A program made the position numbers and the translations under genes. 17,634 nt of DNA from Caldifarciminota bacterium UBA6260 (GTDB taxonomy: Bacteria > Hydrothermota > 32-111), in contig DJVI01000020.1 of assembly GCA_002441125.1 (NCBI GenBank), positions 12,091 to 29,724 on the forward strand, given 5' to 3'. Below the pieces are notes generated by a model. It saw only the letters and a program-made list of their open reading frames with translations. It was not told the DNA's origin and made no database searches. Numbering within the stretch: position 1 is the first letter of the stretch; every line of letters starts with the position of its first letter. Shown piece after piece: positions 15,461-17,634 of the stretch.

Positions 15461-16798
15461 ATGAAAAATTATGATGTTATAATAGTTGGTGGTGGTTCTG
15501 GTGGTTATTATTGTGCTGAAAAGATAAAAGAGTTCGATCCTTCGAAAAGTGTTTTGATAATTGAGAAGGATAAAATAGGTGGCGTTTGTCTTAACTATGG
15601 TTGTATTCCAACTAAATCTTTCATCTCTGTAGCTGAAATTGTTGAAAATTTTAAAATCTCTGAAAAGTTTGGTATAAAATCATCATATACCTTAGATTTT
15701 TTAAAAGTTTTTGAAAGGAAGGAAAGGATAGTAAAAATACTTCAGAGTGGACTTTATAAAAAACTTTTGAATTCAGGTATAGATATAATATTTTCAAAAG
15801 CACATTTAAATTCAACAAGTATAGTTGAAACTGAAAATGGAGAGAAATTCCAGTTCAAAAATCTTGTTATAGCAACTGGAAGTGAAGATACACAAATTCC
15901 TTTTGCACCTTTCGACGGAGAAAATATTTTGAATTCAAAAGAATCTTTATCTTTAAAAGAAATTCCATCAAAAATAGTAATAGTTGGTGGTGGAGTTATC
16001 GGATGTGAGTTCGCTACATACTTTTCAATATTTGGTAGTGATGTTACAATAGTTGAAATGTTTGATACTCCTCTTCCTTCAACAGGTAACAATTTTATAA
16101 AAGAGAATGCGAAAAAGATTTTGCAGAAAAATGGGATAAAATTTTTAGGTTCAACAAAAGTTGTTTCAGTTGATAAAATGAACAAAAAGCTCTCTCTTTC
16201 AACAGGTGAGTCTCTGGATTTTGATAAACTTATTGTTGCTGTTGGAAGAAAACCTGTTGTTGGAGTTGAGGTTGAAATTTTGGGAGTTGAAAAAGACCAA
16301 AAAGGTTTTATAAAAACTGACAGGTTCAAGAGAACAAATGTTGAAAACATCTTTGCAACCGGAGATGTAACAGAAGGACCTATGCTTGCACACAAAGGTT
16401 ACTATGATGGTTATATTGCTGCGAAAAATATTTGTGGTTTGAAAAGTGAAAGGATGGATTATTGTTTTATCCCTTATTCAGTTTTTACAATCCCACCAAT
16501 TTCACACTCAGGCAAAAGTGAAGATGATTTGAAAAATGAAGGCACTTTATATAAAATTTTGAAAGCTAATTATGCTGAAAATGGAAGGGCTGCTACATAT
16601 GAAGCGAGAAGTGGAGAGATGAGAGTTTACCTTTCAAAAGAGGATAAAATTCTTGGAGTTGATATTTTTGGCAAAGATAGTGATATTATAATCCATCAAC
16701 TTTTACCTTTAATTCAAAATGGAATAGATTATAAAAAGTTGAAAGAAACAGTTTTTGTTCATCCAACACTTTCAGAGATTGTAACAGAACTTAAGTGA
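15461..16798 (+). CDS. lpdA: Dihydrolipoamide dehydrogenase-like flavoprotein disulfide reductase
   Basis: A 445-aa pyridine nucleotide-disulfide oxidoreductase. The FAD-binding site is VGGGSGGYYCAE (9-20). The redox-active disulfide is in CLNYGCIPTK (C43, C48). The NAD-binding motif is VGGGVIGCEFA, the second FAD motif is IFATGDVTEGPMLAH, and the dimer-interface VHPTLSE at the C-terminus supplies the catalytic His434-Glu439 pair. All catalytic residues are present. The family reoxidises dihydrolipoamide in 2-oxoacid dehydrogenase complexes or the glycine cleavage system, using NAD+. None of the partner genes is here, so the complex served is unknown; related reductases cannot be excluded. 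ATG 15461 has GAGG about 6 nt upstream and fits the promoter. The next gene follows after 36 nt but has its own promoter. Confidence 0.88.
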   Translation: MKNYDVIIVGGGSGGYYCAEKIKEFDPSKSVLIIEKDKIGGVCLNYGCIPTKSFISVAEIVENFKISEKFGIKSSYTLDFLKVFERKERIVKILQSGLYKKLLNSGIDIIFSKAHLNSTSIVETENGEKFQFKNLVIATGSEDTQIPFAPFDGENILNSKESLSLKEIPSKIVIVGGGVIGCEFATYFSIFGSDVTIVEMFDTPLPSTGNNFIKENAKKILQKNGIKFLGSTKVVSVDKMNKKLSLSTGESLDFDKLIVAVGRKPVVGVEVEILGVEKDQKGFIKTDRFKRTNVENIFATGDVTEGPMLAHKGYYDGYIAAKNICGLKSERMDYCFIPYSVFTIPPISHSGKSEDDLKNEGTLYKILKANYAENGRAATYEARSGEMRVYLSKEDKILGVDIFGKDSDIIIHQLLPLIQNGIDYKKLKETVFVHPTLSEIVTELK

Positions 16799-16800
16799 TA

Positions 16801-16828
16801 TTGACTTAAATTTTTTAACAGTTATACT
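16801..16828 (+). promoter_or_regulatory. Promoter of signal peptidase gene (leaderless)
   Basis: -35 TTGACT (16801-16806), 16-nt spacer, -10 TATACT (16823-16828). Only 6 nt separate the -10 from ATG 16835, so the +1 should be at the A of the start codon. The promoter begins 2 nt after the flavoprotein stop codon and fills nearly the whole 36-nt gap. Confidence 0.7.
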
Positions 16829-16834
16829 TACTTT

Positions 16835-17605
16835 ATGAATTTTTTTAAAAAAGAAAAAAAGGAAAAAAGAGTTAAAACAAAGGAAGAAAAAATAATCGAT
16901 TGGATAGATGCTATACTTTTTGCAATAGTTGCAACATTCCTTTTAAAATCCTTTTTCATCCAGTCATATATGGTTTTTTCAGGTTCAATGTTGAATACCT
17001 TAAAGATAAACGATTTTCTTTTCGTTAACAGGTTAAAATACTCAACGAATGTTCCCATAACTTCAGAAGAGATAATAAGGTATAGAAATCCAAAAAGGGG
17101 TGATATAGTTGTTTTCAAATTCCCTTATGATGGTAGACCTTTCGTGAAAAGGTGTGTAGGTCTTCCGGGTGATACTATCCAAATAATAAACAAAGTTTTA
17201 TACATCAACGGGAAAAGTTATGATGAGCCATTTGTTCAACATATAGATTCTGTCACTTATCCACACATAAATGATTTTTACAAAGGTTACCTTTCAGATA
17301 AAGAGTATCAAAGGTTATGGGAAAGTGGAGAGTTCTATATGAACAGGTATTTTTCTATACTTCCAAGAGACAATTTCGGACCTGTTGTTGTTCCTCCCGA
17401 ACATTATTTTATGCTTGGAGATAATAGGGACAATTCTGATGACTCAAGATTCTGGGGACCATTACATAGAAAATATATTGTTGGGACACCTTTCCTATAC
17501 TATTTTTCTATAGATAAAACACAACCTGTTTGGAAAATTTGGAAATTTATTAGATTCGATAGGATTTTACGCCCTGTTAAATTTCAAACTTATGAATATA
17601 AATAA
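16835..17605 (+). CDS. lepB: Type I signal peptidase
   Basis: A 256-aa membrane-anchored serine protease that removes Sec and Tat signal peptides on the outer face of the cytoplasmic membrane. A charged N-terminus (about 1-20) precedes one membrane span (about 23-42). The catalytic Ser is S51 in SGSMLNTL (49-56), and the catalytic Lys is K105 in FVKRCVGLPGDTI. The late conserved box is GDNRDNSDDSR at 195-205, followed by FWGPL. The usual SxSMxPTL has Asn at residue 54 instead of Pro. An insertion of about 50 residues (127-178) between the Lys region and the last box is within the range seen in the family. No ribosome site precedes the ATG; the promoter suggests a leaderless mRNA. It ends 3 nt before the convergent tRNA gene. 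Confidence 0.95.
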   Translation: MNFFKKEKKEKRVKTKEEKIIDWIDAILFAIVATFLLKSFFIQSYMVFSGSMLNTLKINDFLFVNRLKYSTNVPITSEEIIRYRNPKRGDIVVFKFPYDGRPFVKRCVGLPGDTIQIINKVLYINGKSYDEPFVQHIDSVTYPHINDFYKGYLSDKEYQRLWESGEFYMNRYFSILPRDNFGPVVVPPEHYFMLGDNRDNSDDSRFWGPLHRKYIVGTPFLYYFSIDKTQPVWKIWKFIRFDRILRPVKFQTYEYK

Positions 17606-17608
17606 AAA

Positions 17609-17634
17609 TGGTAGCGGGGGCAGGATTCGAACCT
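17609..17634 (-). tRNA. tRNA 3' end, probably initiator tRNA-Met
   Basis: Read on the minus strand: T-loop TTCGAAT (17631-17625), T-stem 3' strand CCTGC (17624-17620), acceptor 3' strand CCCCGCT (17619-17613), discriminator A (17612) and encoded CCA (17611-17609), then TTTTTATT. The CCTGC/CCCCGC run with A73 resembles bacterial initiator tRNAs. The anticodon lies beyond the window edge, so identity is a guess; that it is a tRNA is clear. Confidence 0.85.

Noticed and set aside
15754..16395. 213-codon open frame antisense to the flavoprotein gene
   Set aside because: It is Ser/Thr/Pro/Phe-rich low-complexity sequence in the shadow of a gene with all catalytic motifs; no ribosome site or promoter seen.
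1..17634. CRISPR arrays, insertion sequences, rRNA genes or riboswitches
   Set aside because: No regularly spaced direct repeats, transposase-like frames, terminal inverted repeats or recognisable riboswitch leaders were seen.

Overview
The window looks like chromosomal DNA of a strongly AT-rich bacterium. Genes sit in compact, partly overlapping operons with good Shine-Dalgarno sequences and sigma70-type promoters. Bacterial marks are a type I signal peptidase, type I restriction-like subunits and a tRNA-Asp. The large M6-family metalloprotease ends in what looks like a Por/type IX (T9SS type A) C-terminal sorting domain. This points to the Bacteroidetes/FCB side or a related candidate phylum such as WOR-3 or Cloacimonadota. 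That placement is inference; no marker gene in the window fixes the lineage.

Layout. Positions 1-39 are the 3' half of a tRNA-Asp. Positions 89-6583 carry six genes, all on the minus strand. In transcription order they are a single-TRD HsdS-like protein, an HsdM-like protein that lacks the methyltransferase catalytic motifs, a MoxR-type AAA+ ATPase, an unrecognised 344-aa protein, a protein with both an HExxH metallopeptidase motif and a VWA/MIDAS domain (DUF2201-like), and a 149-aa unknown. They appear to form two transcription units (hsdS-hsdM, and moxR onward). The two promoters share a spacer element. There is no HsdR nuclease.

Positions 6840-11296 form a plus-strand operon: an alkaline-phosphatase-superfamily phosphodiesterase, a LicC/IPCT-like nucleotidyltransferase, a second AlkP/sulfatase-fold enzyme with Thr in the nucleophile position, and a GT4 glycosyltransferase. 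It probably makes or modifies a phosphate-substituted glycolipid or surface glycan. A bidirectional hairpin terminator (11297-11328) separates it from the convergent 1274-aa secreted M6 protease (11344-15168, minus), which is clearly less AT-rich than its neighbours.

Positions 15461-17605 hold a dihydrolipoamide dehydrogenase-like flavoprotein and signal peptidase I, each with its own promoter. The window ends in the 3' part of a minus-strand tRNA, probably initiator tRNA-Met.

The most interesting part is the 89-6583 module. A DNA-recognition-like pair (half HsdS plus an apparently dead HsdM) lies beside a MoxR/VWA-metallopeptidase chaperone set. I do not recognise this combination as a named defence system. 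Two genes (6840 and 16835) have promoters so close to their ATG that their mRNAs should be leaderless.
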